Assembly (NCBI RefSeq): GCF_035046485.1
Contig: NC_085137.1
Location: forward strand, 251,013,233 to 251,077,232
Direction of reading: 5' to 3'
Length of the DNA stretch: 64,000 nucleotides
Origin: Aedes albopictus
Taxonomy: Eukaryota > Arthropoda > Insecta > Diptera > Culicidae
The notes beneath the pieces are model-generated. The model saw nothing but the letters and a program-made list of their open reading frames with translations. It was not told the DNA's origin and did no database searches. Position numbers and translations under genes: made by a program. This document shows positions 43,739 to 55,015 of this stretch, in pieces (the stretch's first letter is position 1; every line of letters starts with the position of its first letter).

Positions 43739-44040
43739 ACTTTGATGAATTTTGAGTAACATTGATGAAAATATTTACTCAGGTTGAAGCTGTCCCGCCC
43801 CTTGTCCTACACTTATTCCTAGGGACGACGGAAATTCACGAAATGCCGTACAATTTGAAATAATTGTTAAAATACAAATTTTCATCAATTACACATATTT
43901 CAGCATAAATTGCCTGAAAACTTTGAACAGTGTAAAGTTATTTACAAGTTTATTGCATTTTGAATATATGCCTATTTAATACATTTTATCGAATGAGTTA
44001 TTTTTTCGGTGAATTTATTATTACGCTTCTCAAAACCAGA

Positions 44041-44199
44041 TTACGGTACCAGAATAGACGCCGTGCTATGGCCGCTGCAGCTCGTCTCAATATTGACATT
44101 CAAATCCGTAGGTTTGACCTCGAAAATTGGTCCAAATTTAGCAGTGAAATGTTCTTCCTCCTGCTCTTCCTCTAGCGAAATAATGACGTTGTCGAGGTG
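44041..44199 (-). CDS. Possible terminal exon of an unrecognised gene
   Basis: On the minus strand a good pyrimidine tract and acceptor (GTATTTGCAG) precede an open frame HLDNVIISLEEEQEEEHF ... KFGPIFEVKPTDLNV, ending in TAA at 44041-44043. About 52 residues, acidic at the start. No domain recognised. It lies beside a decayed copy of the transposase-like exon on the same strand, so it may be part of that copy or chance. Confidence 0.25.
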   Translation of the reverse strand, partial: HLDNVIISLEEEQEEEHFTAKFGPIFEVKPTDLNVNIETSCSGHSTASILVP

Positions 44200-44223
44200 C
44201 TGCAAATACAAAAATAAACACTA

Positions 44224-45013
44224 CCGTAATACGAGGTATCATTGATCAGCGGAGTAACATTGATCGGCTTGACCGACCTCATGAAATGTTCAAACAAGCA
44301 TTTTACATTGAGTCAGTTTCTGCTATCGAATAGTATATCGTAATCTGTTATTATTTAGCTATTAAATGACATGTAATTCATGAAAATTGAATCACATAAA
44401 CATTGAAATAAATGTATTTTTCCAAAGCTGTGTTTCATAACGCCATGAGATACATTGTTAAACATTCATGCTTGGTATGAATACTAGATACAATATGACG
44501 TTCGAAATCACTGTATTACATACTTCAATTCGATATCTTGGAGTTGGATTGAATAAATCAAATGAAACTTCTATGAAAGTGCTCTTTTTCAATAAAATAT
44601 ACGAATTTTAAAAAAGGCATAAAATTTCTTAAGCCATTGCCTACCTTTAGGCGTTATTCGCAGTTTAGAGGATTTTAATCTTTAAATAACTTAAAAAGTA
44701 CAAAACTTGTAAGAATTTGGACAACATATTCGAAATCAGCGTCCCCGAAGTTAGTAGGTAAGGGTATTTTCAACACAAACGAACATTGATCACTGACATG
44801 ATCAATGTTACCCCAAATCCACAATATAAAAAAATAGATTAAAAAGCTTATTTAAACATGTTTTAAAGTTTCACAATACTTTTTCGAGTAGCTTAACACA
44901 TACTTAGAGGGCCAGTACTTGTATTAAAAATATAAAACATGTAACGTTTGCTTTAACAAGAGAATTATTCAAGAAAGATCGAAAATTCTGATCAATGTTA
45001 CCCCGGATTACGG
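44224..45013 (+). mobile_element. 790-bp TA-flanked MITE, copy A
   Basis: Ends CCGTAATACGAGGTATC and GTTACCCCGGATTACGG, with TA at 44222-44223 and 45014-45015. Subterminal GTAACATTGATC motifs occur near both ends. The core is GCCTACCTTTAGGCG at 44639-44653. It is the inverted counterpart of 47000-47769. No coding sequence. Confidence 0.92.
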
Positions 45014-45015
45014 TA

Positions 45016-45844
45016 TCCAGATTATTTTATAATCGGAATCTCCGTCCAAAAATTAGTCGAAATCCAAAAATTCATTATTTTTGGTGCCCGGGAACTATTT
45101 TAAAATGCATTTAAAATTTGTATGGGATTTTTTTTTTATTCGGGATGAACTGTCATTTTATCGATTGAACTGTCATTTTATCCACAAAAATAAAAACTGT
45201 TTTGTTTATTTAACCATCAAAACAAAGGTATTGGAAAGCAATAAAATCACGTTATACTCAGAAAAACGAGCTCTTTCTATTATGATATAGAAAATAGCAA
45301 TATTTTGTTCACTAAACAACCCAATTTCCTCCCGATCGGTTCAATATCCACAGCAGTGATTGCTGTTGAAATGTTCTCTATATTTTTATCTCTGTATTTA
45401 TTCGGCCTTAGATTGTTTTTCGTGGAAGCTGCTCTTACTTATACAGCCTGAGGTCTAAGCCTTAATAAATGAAAGGGTGATTTCGTGATCGATACGGCTG
45501 GACGTGTCGGAATCATCGTCGTTGTGTCCATCATGTTGCAACGGTTCTGAGATAGCCTAATAATACCGGCGACTGCCGAAGAATACACGAATCGACATCA
45601 GGAGTTATTGGCGTACTATTGATTGACTATGTCGAATCTAGTACAATCACACAATGAAGGATTTATTGAATATCATTCTCAATAAATTATACAGCGACCA
45701 CAAACTGGGTGGATCCCATAGGATTTTGATAGTTTTGTTACAAGTTTGACATGTGACTTTCGCCATAATTTTTCCCTGGTCGTTATTCCCAACTTAGACT
45801 GAACGATTTTGTTTCACGTATCTGCGGAACCTGCATCATCGCTG
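45016..45844. other. No gene recognised
   Basis: AT-rich sequence between MITE copy A and the decayed exon copy; nothing supportable. Confidence 0.4.
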
Positions 45845-46205
45845 AGTCCTTTAGAAAATTGGAATCTGATGCGTGTTCTCAGAGCACTCCATTACTGTTC
45901 TTGTGAGGGAATAACAATAGCTGGAGCCGAAGCCAGTTGCCCGGATACCGGACTCAGGCTCAACAACTTATGTATCCCGTTTTGTTGGACAGCCCATATT
46001 AATCCTGCATGGTTTTTCCGCTTTGGGCCGCCAAATTATCAACTCGTTAGGCAGCCTTCTGCAACCGTGATTCGTCTTCAATGGGCTGTATTTATTCTCG
46101 TGCTAAATTTCCTAACGCTTCAGTTGCTGTCAGCTGCTGAACATTTACGATGTTTTGGAGATACACTGCAACGACGCCCACCTCCTCCTGAATGCGTTTC
46201 CAAAA
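45845..46205 (-). pseudogene. Decayed second copy of the N-terminal exon of the transposase-like gene
   Basis: Reverse complement of 15549-15979 over nearly its full length. Shared stretches include AGCTGGAGCCGAAGCCAGTT, GGATACCGGACTCAGGCTCA, ATGTATCCCGTTTTG and CCACCTCCTCCTGAAT, with scattered substitutions, an internal deletion of about 80 bp and small indels. The acceptor side is at about 46205 and the donor side is lost. It shows the gene existed in at least two copies before decay. Confidence 0.85.
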
Positions 46206-46369
46206 TATGTTGATTCGAGCGCTAGGGTTTTCTGCTGGCGTGGTATTCAATTTTTTCACTTATTTTACTCGAAGTTCTACAATCGAACAAAATTCACCGT
46301 TACACGAAGTTAACTATGTACAAAACGTTGATAGACTCTACGTGCAATGGACCAAAGGGCCCTTGAAGG

Positions 46370-46655
46370 TTTCGAACGGAAGGTGTTACGTACTATATAC
46401 GGCGCAGTGAAGTTGGAAGACGGGATTTTGAGAAGGCGAATGAACCACGGACTGCATCAACTTCTTAGAGAACCAACCATCGTCAGATAGCAACCCGATT
46501 GAAATGGTTCTCGCGAGTCATCCGACCAAGTGGTGGACGATTAGCGGACCCTTCGCAGACCGCGGATCTGGAGACGTACAGCCATGGACCAAGTAGAATG
46601 GAGACGACTCTTACGTACAGCAGAAGGCACTCAGGAATTAGTCTGGCCGGTAAGG
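46370..46655 (+). pseudogene. RTE-clade reverse transcriptase C-terminal scrap
   Basis: The plus strand reads FERKVLRTIYGAVK, GILRRRMNHGLHQLLREPTI and VEWRRLLRTAEG, matching the ORF2 C terminus of the RTE copy at 58669. Stops and shifts occur throughout. Confidence 0.7.
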
Positions 46656-46997
46656 TAAGTTATTCCTCCTCAAAATGTGTCTCCCCCGACGTAGAACGTA
46701 CAGAAAGGCACTGAAAGTTCTGAAACGTTCTTCCCGTGACAATAACATAACGTTACATCCCACGGATATTTGAACAGATTTCGAATTGGCAGATTCGAGG
46801 CACTCCGAAAAGTTATCAAAAATTGAAATCAGTATGACTGTTTGTTTCACTTGCTCAAGAATTTCTGGAAAGGATTGCAGAAATGTGGTCTGATATCTGA
46901 TTGCATCAAAATCGCCTTCCGACAAGTCGAAACCTTAGTTTTGCTTCCACCTGATGAAATATCTTATAGGCAGCAACGCTTTACATAATTATTTTAA
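46656..46997. other. No gene recognised
   Basis: Between the RTE scrap and MITE copy B; no motif or repeat seen. Confidence 0.4.
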
Positions 46998-46999
46998 TA

Positions 47000-47769
47000 C
47001 CGTAATCCGGGGTAACATTGATCAGAATTTTCGATCTTTCTTTAATAATTCTCTTGTTAAAGCAAACGTTACATGTTTTATATTTTTGAAACAAGTACTG
47101 GCCCTCTGAGTATGTGTTAAGCTACTTGAAAAAGTATTGTAAAACTTTAAAACATGTTTAAATAGACTTTTTAATCTAATTTTTGATTTTGTTGATTTGG
47201 GGTAACATTGATCATGTCAGTGATCAATGTTCGTTTGTGTTGAAAATACCCTTACTTACTAAACTCGGGGTCGCTGATTTCGAATATGTTGTCCTAATTT
47301 TTATAAGTTATGTACTTGTTGAGTTATTTTAGGATTAAAATCTTCCGACCGCGAATAACGCCTGAAGGTAGGCAATGGCTTAAGGAAGTGATAGCATACT
47401 TTTAATAAATCGTATATTTTATTGAGAAATAGCATTTTTTATAAAAGTTTCGTTTACTAAATCAAACTCTATGATATCATATTGAAGTAATACAGTGATT
47501 TCGAACCTCATATTGTATCTAGTATTCACGCCAAGCATGAATGTTTGACAATATATCTCATTGCGTTACGAAACACTGTTATGGAAAAATCGATTTATGC
47601 CAATGTTTATGAAATTAAATTTTCATGAATTGCACGTCATTTAATAGCTAAATGATAGTAGATTCGATAGCATAAACTGATTCAATGTAAAATGCTTGTT
47701 TAGACATTTCATGAGGTCGGTCAAGTCAATCAATGTTACCCCGCTGATCAATGATACCCCGTTTCACGG
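47000..47769 (-). mobile_element. 770-bp TA-flanked MITE, copy B (inverted to copy A)
   Basis: Ends CCGTAATCCGGGGTAAC and ACCCCGTTTCACGG, flanked by TA (46998-46999, 47770-47771). It aligns end to end with copy A in reverse complement, including the core motif at about 47356-47374. The two copies bracket a 2-kb segment and together make a long inverted repeat. Confidence 0.92.
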
Positions 47770-47841
47770 TACTTGATTTTTAACTAAATTATCTGATGTT
47801 TCATGTATTTGTACATTTTATAGATTACTATGACTTGTTGA

Positions 47842-48288
47842 AGATCTGCTCGTTTAAAAGAACGTCGAATTGTTCTTTTGAAACATCAGTTAAAAAACGA
47901 AAGAAAGCTACATCGATCATGTCGCCGGCTTGCAGAACGAAGAAAACGTTTGCTGGGGCTAAAATCAAACACAATTCGAAGACTCATTATAAAGCAAAAA
48001 GACAGGGACACCGTCAAAAAGCGTGATAAGAAACTCCTGGCGACGACTAAACCAAATACATTGTTGGAATGTTTGGAAAATGCTTTTTACAAGAAAGATG
48101 CAAAGCGCTATCAAGTTACGAGGTAGTTTGCAAGTCGTATGATGATATCTTCATCATCGACGTACAGAGCGCTTAAAGCAGAGTCACCTTTAACTTTACC
48201 ACATCCAAAGAGTGTGGTAAGATTTCATCGGCACGGCATCCTGGTTGAACACGGAAATAATAAAGTTGATAAAAATTGCCTGTCAAAG
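47842..48288 (+). pseudogene. P-element-like transposase exon (one internal stop)
   Basis: One frame encodes a basic, leucine-rich, probably coiled-coil segment (RLKERRIVLLKHQLKNERK ... RDTVKKRDKKLL), a TAG at 48124-48126, then SSTYRALKAESPLTLPHPKS followed by VVRFHRHG. It ends at a donor-like GTATTA. A coil followed by S-x-YR-L ... L-LPHP-S resembles the segment after the THAP domain in P-element-type transposases. The opening acceptor may be at 47821-47823, but a stop lies between it and 47842. Confidence 0.45.
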
Positions 48289-49088
48289 GTATTACAAGTT
48301 TTATTTTTGTGTTAAATGTGCTATTTTAACTTGTAAATATTCCCCTAGAATTATTGCACATTTATAGGGCTCTGGCAGGATAGAGGCTCGCAATCCTGTT
48401 TCGATTGCCAACATTCAGGCCATTTCGGGCCGTGATAAAGTACTAGAGATGTAAACCTTTCCCTGGCCAGACATCAAGTTATAGAACTCTAGTGATAAAA
48501 CCCAAATTGGGGTGCTCCCTAAGGATTCGAAATTCCTAGACAAAACCCAAGCTATGAAAGCAACTAATGCTGCGAACGAATGGCAACCACCAGAGAAAAT
48601 ACGATTGCAGGATTGACTGATGGACCAACAACATTAATGAAACCTCGTCATCCTGTCATCGGAAATTGTTATCCAGTAGGGTAACAGGGCAAAATATATG
48701 TTGTTCTATGTTGTGTTTGTCCAATTGTGATGTCCTAATTTATTACGCATTTGTAAGGTTCCACTAAAATATGTTATATTTTAATGTGCATTTGTAGTGC
48801 TTCATTATTTTTCGTAATAAAGGTTGTTGCAATACTAATTGATGGTAGGGTATGGATTCCCTTATTAAGCATGTGGCTCTCTTTTTCATCCAATGAAAAC
48901 AAATGATTGAAGCGCTGTTTGTATTGTTCTTTGTTTTTGTACTTTGTGTTAGAAGTGAGAACGCATGAAAACAAAAAGAACGGAATCAATCGCTGCCGTA
49001 ATCGTTTGGCGTCGAATAGAATGAACTTGAAAACGGGAGAATACTTATGGCACTCATACCCTATGTCCAATAAACCATATGTGGGCTA
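48289..49088. other. No gene recognised
   Basis: May include introns or further decayed parts of the P-like gene. No motif found. Confidence 0.35.
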
Positions 49089-49986
49089 GGGTAATTCATA
49101 TATTTTGGACAAGCTGAGGACAACGTTAGAGAAATCGTCCCCTAGCTACCTTAGACAGGAATTAATTATTTTGCCAAGTTACTATTACGCTTATAATATG
49201 ATTGTACTTTGCGTTCTTGATGATAAAAAGCTTAACGAACGCATTTTAATCTGAGAAAATCACAATTTCCAATCGACTGTAAGAATTGCATTTTGGATAT
49301 ATGTTTTGGACACCCTCAGGTATGTATAATTTGGACAGGCCAATTATTTCCATGTTTAGCCATGAAAACTGCTTTATCATGAAAGCAGATTAAATTAACA
49401 AATATTGTCTTGTAAATAATCAAATTTCTCCGCTTAACAGGCATCTATTTTGATAACTACAGTTTTTGTTAAAATCGAGGAAATATTGACAGAACCATAT
49501 AATACGCCTCCAAGTATGTAATCGCACAGCATCCCCATGTAGTTCGTCAGATGACCAAAATTACAGTAGAAATCTTGTAATTAATGTATTTTGGACTCCA
49601 CCTATTTTAGGCGTTCTAGATGAATGTTAGGAGATTGGCTACCCAATGCTTCTTTATTGAACAGTTTTCATTGCAATAAAGCTTATAAATTTCTTACAAT
49701 TATTAATTCAACGATTTTGAGGTGAATATTGTATGTGACTGTGAAGTGTATATCGTCTTGCATACTTGTGCATTTGAGGGGTTTTAGTGAAACATTTTAC
49801 ATATTCGATAATTTTGAAGTAAATTCTTAATTGTTAAGCGTATTTTCAACGTAAGTCATCAGAATAGAATGTTTGATCCAATAATCGATATTCATAAGCA
49901 TCAACTTTTATTAGCTCTCCGGAACAAGACATACATCGCAGTGCATGTCCAATTTATATACATGTCCAAATTATATTTTTTACCCC
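49089..49986. mobile_element. Probable TA-type element with TTGGACA subterminal repeats
   Basis: The left end GGGTAATTCATATATTTTGG and right end AATTTGGACATG-like complement, with ACCCC at the right edge, are imperfect inverted repeats. TTTGGACA motifs recur at about 49111, 49310, 49331 and, inverted, near 49945-49970. TA precedes the left end; the right TA is not evident. Confidence 0.5.
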
Positions 49987-49989
49987 ACT

Positions 49990-50270
49990 CATAGAAAAAT
50001 ATTTTGAAATCCAACTCTGGATATCATACTGAGTTTATACAGTGATATCGAACTTAATATTGCATCTAGTAATCATGTCAAGTATGAATGTTTCAGAATG
50101 TATCTCATCGCGTTACGAAACATAGTTAAGGAAAAATCGATTTATTTATATAAACTCAATTTCCTTTCCTCAATTCAATATTTATTATTAACTCAACTTC
50201 CATGAACTTTGTGTGATATAGTTGTTTAACAGTAACCGATTGTGAAAAACTATTCGTTAGCAGAATCTGA
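49990..50270 (-). mobile_element. Fragment of the 0.8-kb TA MITE family
   Basis: About 260 bp match 47455-47690 (shared: TCTCATYGCGTTACGAAACA, GGAAAAATCGATTTAT), without TIRs. It is a truncated third copy in this neighbourhood. Confidence 0.75.
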
Positions 50271-50299
50271 TGCAATGAAAATTACATCATGCATACTTC

Positions 50300-51294
50300 G
50301 ATACATACTTCGATACATACATACTTCGATACCCAAATGTGATCTTTCTGCACCTATATCTGCCAGTATTATATTCTGGCAGTACTGTACTTTTTCCTAA
50401 TCATCTGTATTCTTTACCCGGTAGATACTCCATCATTTTAAAATTAACCGAGATTTCCCAATTTGTAGCGAAGCAACTTAATCCGATTCCGAACAAAACT
50501 CCACTGCATGCTTTTATACCCTTTCAAACATATTTCCCCTCTCTCCGGCAGCGGGCGAGCACATGTGAGAACGCGAAAAATTTAATAAGTTTATTCATCA
50601 TTAAATTAGCATACCACGTACCGCGAGCGAGACAGCCGATCGAGGCAGACACGTATCTGATATCGTATTTTCGGAATTCACTGACGTTTTCCCCTCGCCT
50701 TCGCGTCAGTGAAGCATCCTGCCACCCTAAAATGTGAAACCTTTGTCGTACTTTTTTTTTACCGAACGGTGCAGCACCGCACCGGGCAGAATGGAACACC
50801 ACCCAAAGACAAACGTAAAATTGAAATAATATTATGATTGATGAACAATGGGAAGACGGTTCATAATTTGAAGTGAGATCCCAACTTTGACAGGTATTGT
50901 ATATGTTGATTCGAGCATGAGAAAGGGACTAGCTCAGCTGCAATGGCATCGGGGCGAATGGATGATAGAAAACCCTAATTGATGGAATATTTACGGGCAC
51001 TAATTTGATATGAAGGATGAGTGTTTTTTCACCGATGCTGTTGAGTTGGTTCGTGATGCTACAGGGACTCGAAATAAGATAAAATGGAATAACGTGTGAC
51101 GCTACTTTATTCGGCCAACTTTTAAATAAAATTGCAAGGTTTAAATCCTCCGTACACTGTTTTTTGATAGCTTGTTTGTGAGCATAGATATTAACCAGAG
51201 AGTGTAACTCTTTGCAAATGACTGTTCCTGGAGCTCAGCAACTCCTTCATAACTGCGATAGAGTTGGCTGCAGTCAATCCCTCTATACGATCGA
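50300..51294. other. No gene recognised
   Basis: Includes a short GCAGCACCGCACCGG-type GC patch (50769) and an otherwise AT-rich stretch. Open frames here show no domain. Confidence 0.4.
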
Positions 51295-51425
51295 ATCACC
51301 TTAGACCGCAAACAAAATACCGCCAGCAAAGCCGACGATGACGTTCCCACTGGAAACTTCAACCTAGGCACCTCGCCAAACATGACATTTCATAACACTG
51401 GACCCAGAATGGATCCTTGCGGAAC
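51295..51425 (-). pseudogene. R1-clade RT scrap
   Basis: The minus strand reads PQGSILGPVL-stop-NVMFGEV and FPVGTSSSALLAVF, matching the SGVPQGSILGPVLWNVMYDEV region of the R1 element at 21000. It is fused directly to an RTE scrap. Confidence 0.75.
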
Positions 51426-51439
51426 TACTTACTTTGCCT

Positions 51440-52080
51440 TGCCGGTTAAACTAAGGCCTGAGTGGCCTCTGCTCAACATAGTTGCCGTCTCCGTTCTTCT
51501 CGGTCCATGGCTGTGTGCCTCTAGTTCCGCACTCTGCGAAGGGTCAACAGATCGTCCTTCACTTGATCGGCCCACCTAGCTCACTGCGCTCCACGTCTTC
51601 TTGTACCGGGCGGATGACTCTCGAGAACCATTTTAGTCGGGTTGCTATCCGACATCCTAATGGCGTGACCCACCCACCGCCTCCCGATTTTCGCGGTATG
51701 GACGATGGTTGGTTCTCTTAGCAGCTGATGCAGCTCGTGGTTCATTCGCATTCTCCAAGATCCGTCTTCTATCTGCACTCCGCTGTAGATGATACGTAGC
51801 ACCATCCGTTCGGAAACTCCTCGTGTTGGTCCTCTGTACTTAGGGTCCATGTTTCATGCCCACAGATGACTACCAGTCTAATCAGCGTTTTGTAGATAGT
51901 TAATTTCGTGTGACGGCGAACTTTATTCGATCGTAGAGTTCTACGTAATCCAAAGTAAGCTCGATTTCCTGTCACAATGCGTCTTTGATGTCGTTGTCGG
52001 CGGTCACCAGTGAGTCCAGGCACACGAATTTTTCAACCGCCTCGATTTCATCATCGCCGATATAAATTCGGGGTGGCGGG
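51440..52080 (-). pseudogene. RTE-clade ORF2 C-terminal scrap
   Basis: The minus strand in broken frames reads YKTLIRLVVICGHETWTL, GVQIEDGSWRMRMNHELHQL, REPTIVHTAKIGRR and WVGHAIRMSDSNPTKMV. This is the C-terminal, post-RT part of RTE-clade ORF2. Confidence 0.8.
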
Positions 52081-53090
52081 CGCGGTGATTCCATGTACTG
52101 AGCGATTCCAAGCAACAGCATCAAAATTAAGGAAAATTTTTAATTCATGATTTTCTATTGAACTGAAACTTTGCACAGTTTTTCAGTTCCAGCTAAATCG
52201 CCATTTTTCGATATATCAAATTTTTATTTAGAGCCACGACTAACTTTTCAAAAGGGTGTATGTGAAAATGGTTCAAAAATATTCAAAAATATGCACAGCA
52301 AAAACGGATTGTTCGATTGTTATGAATTTTTCAGCAAAGTTAGATAGCTAAATGGTGATTTCTAAGAAAATATACACTGTGAAAAAAAATCTATTTTATC
52401 ATTGAAAAACATCATTTTTGTCACAAAAACTCAAATATCTCAAAACCCTATCTTTTTACCAACTTGAATTTTTTAGGGAAAACGGTCCATTGTATTAGCA
52501 ATCTACCATAAAAATTTGGTGATGGTAAACTAATAAACAAAAAAGTTATAACATTTCAAAAATTTCACAATTTTTACATTTAGTAAAAAAAATTTTTCTG
52601 TGTAAATTATTTCGGCCGGGAATCGCGATTTGATGCTGATTTTATTGTTCAGCAAAGTTAGATAACTAAATGGCGATAACTAAGGAAATATACACTGTGA
52701 AAAAAATCTTTTTAACATTAAAAAATATCATTTTTGTCACAAAAACTCAAATATCTCAAAACCCTATCTTTTTACCAACGTAATTTTTTAGAGAAAACGG
52801 TCCATTGTATTAGCAATCTACCATGAAAATAAACAAAAAAGTTATGACAATTCAAACATTTCACAATTTTCACATTTAGTAATAATTTTTTTTAGTGTAA
52901 ATTATTTCGGCCGGAAATTGAAGTTTGATGCTGATTTTATTGTTAATGGACTTGGCGTGAGTAAAACAAGTTGTTTTTATTATATATTATATATACATAT
53001 AATATACTATGTACAGTAATGTTCCGATTTTATCACGCCCTCCGCGCATTAGTCGTTTATTCATTAATTTGCTGTTACATTTGAGGACAA

Positions 53091-53411
53091 GTGTTTTCCC
53101 TCTTCTTCAAGATGAATGTTGAAAGCGTGTTTTGCAACGTTAAAAATATTGAAATGGGTATAGATGTTGAAGAATATTACAGGGCATTTTTGAAAAGGGG
53201 CGTAATTAAATTGTTTAAACAGATGTCGCTGATGGCAATTTCTCAGTTGTTGTCGTTTTCGAACTTCCTGCGCCCTGCTTTACCGATGATATACAGATGG
53301 CTCGTTTGTCAAATTCTAGACGGCAGGACGTGCAATTGCGTAATTTTGTACACAATGTGGACATTTGGGCATAACCAGTCTCTTTCAGTTTATCTATGGT
53401 GCTTTCGGTGA
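53091..53411 (+). CDS. Unrecognised open frame inside the long-TIR element
   Basis: First ATG at about 53112 (MNVESVFCNVKNIEMGID), just under 100 residues, with MIYRWLVCQILDGRTCN late. It is the only sizeable frame in the element. It shows no domain I recognise and no splice partner, so it could be a chance frame or a transposase scrap. Confidence 0.25.
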   Translation: MFSLFFKMNVESVFCNVKNIEMGIDVEEYYRAFLKRGVIKLFKQMSLMAISQLLSFSNFLRPALPMIYRWLVCQILDGRTCNCVILYTMWTFGHNQSLSVYLWCFR

Positions 53412-53975
53412 GATTTCGTAACTCTTTTGAACATTTTTTTTCATCAAACGGTCTACAAGAGAGCGTTGAGTTGAAGACCTTTGAGAAAGCGACTGTTCAT
53501 CTTGTTCGTTAGATTATAATAAACAAAATCACTTATTAATTTTAACTTACTTGTTTGGTGTTGGTGGCTGAAGAAAAAAAATACTATACAATTTTTAATA
53601 TTCATAGCGGTAGTATTTTTTTTGTTTTTTTCGGGAGCATTGTCAGGTATGTATACAGACAAACAAACGTAACACTGGCGAAATTTTCATTGACCACGAT
53701 CATTTTGAATCTTGGTTGTGGCTTTCATAACAAGAAGAGCGCCCATCGTTTTTCTTTGCGTTTGACGTTTCACACTAGCGCCTTCTGATGACGATATTGC
53801 ACAACGCAGTGTTTCGTGAAACATTTCCACCAGCTGGTGATAGTGTGAACTGGGCGATGAATTTTCACTAAAATTGTTCTAGGCGTTTCGTCTGTTTGTC
53901 TGTGGTATGTACCTCTTATGCATTTGTTGTTGTTGAAGTTACTCGCATTCTTCCGATCATAAAGTCTGTTCTCTA

Positions 53976-54196
53976 CACACTTAATTTTGATTACCGAGTT
54001 CGGTAATTTTTTGACGAGATTAAAACTGCTGAGCACCGAACTCGTTCAGCAAAAATGCATTGTTTACCTTTTCCATACGATTTAGACAGTTGTTTTACTG
54101 AGCCTCAGTAAAATCGATTACCGAAACTACCGAGATCGTACTGCTGTTATAATCTCGTCGAAAAAGTACCGAACAGGCAATTTAGAAATAAGTGTG
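53976..54196. mobile_element. 221-bp TA-flanked MITE, relative of 25840-26815
   Basis: Ends CACACTTAATTTTGATTACC and GGTACTTTTTCGACGAG-type complement; TA at 53974-53975 and 54197-54198. It shares the CACACTTA end and GTTCGGTA motif with the 976-bp element in the transposase exon. Confidence 0.85.
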
Positions 54197-55015
54197 TAAG
54201 AGGGATTTTTTTTGCGGATAAACTAGACGTATACGCGTATATAAAACTTTTATTATACAGCTTTTGTCTCAAAAATAAATTCAATTCCATTTTTCTTATA
54301 ATCAACAGCTTTTTAACACTATCAAGGGATTTTTTCACCAGTCACGTACAATAAAAAGTATGACAATCTCAATATTTTTGATCACAACACTGGATCGCGT
54401 CTAAGTTTCAAATAGATACTATAGTAATTACGAATAATCAAACTAAAGTATCATGAAAACAACTTGTTTAATTCAGGCGGTAGCCTTTACAATAAAATCA
54501 GCATCAAAATATAATTCTCGAAATAATTTACACAGAAAAAAATTTTTTTTTGTTACTAAATGTAAAAATTGTGAAATGTTTGAAATGTCATAACTTTTTT
54601 GTTTATCAGTTTACCATCACCAAAATTTTATGGTAGATAGCTGATATAATGGGCCATTTCCCCTAAAAAATTGAAGTTGGTAAAAAGATAGGGTTTTGAG
54701 ATATTTGAGTTTTTGTGACAAAGATCATATTTTTTCAAAGTAGAAAAAGAAATTTTTTACAGTGTATATTTTCTAAGGAATCATCATTTAGTTATCTAAC
54801 TTTGCTGAAAAATTTATAACAATCGAACAATCCGTTTTTGCTGTACAGCTTTTAGAATATTTTAGAACTATTTTCGCATACACCCTTTTGAAAAGTTAGT
54901 CGTGAGTGAATATGAAGGTTTAATATCAAAAAATGGCGATTTATATGAAATTAAAAAACTGTGCAAAGTTTCAGATATTTTTGAAATGGTCGCTCAGGAT
55001 CGACTGACATGACAC

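Larger units (their letters stand above)
52085..55015. mobile_element. 2.9-kb element with about 550-bp imperfect inverted ends
   Basis: The left block 52120-52640 and right block 54480-54990 are diverged reverse complements (for example CAAATATCTCAAAACCCTAT against ATAGGGTTTTGAGATATTTG, and AACGGATTGTTCGATTGTTA against its complement). Part of the left arm is also duplicated directly (52650-52960). The extreme ends share GGTG ... TGAGCGA. The middle has a small TA MITE and one weak open frame. It may be a non-autonomous long-TIR element or a decayed autonomous one. Confidence 0.75.

Noticed and set aside
53005..53060. Separate MITE starting ACAGTAATGTTCCGATTTTA with GTCACGCCC-like end
   Set aside because: It resembles a known type of mosquito TA-element end, but no matching right end was found nearby.
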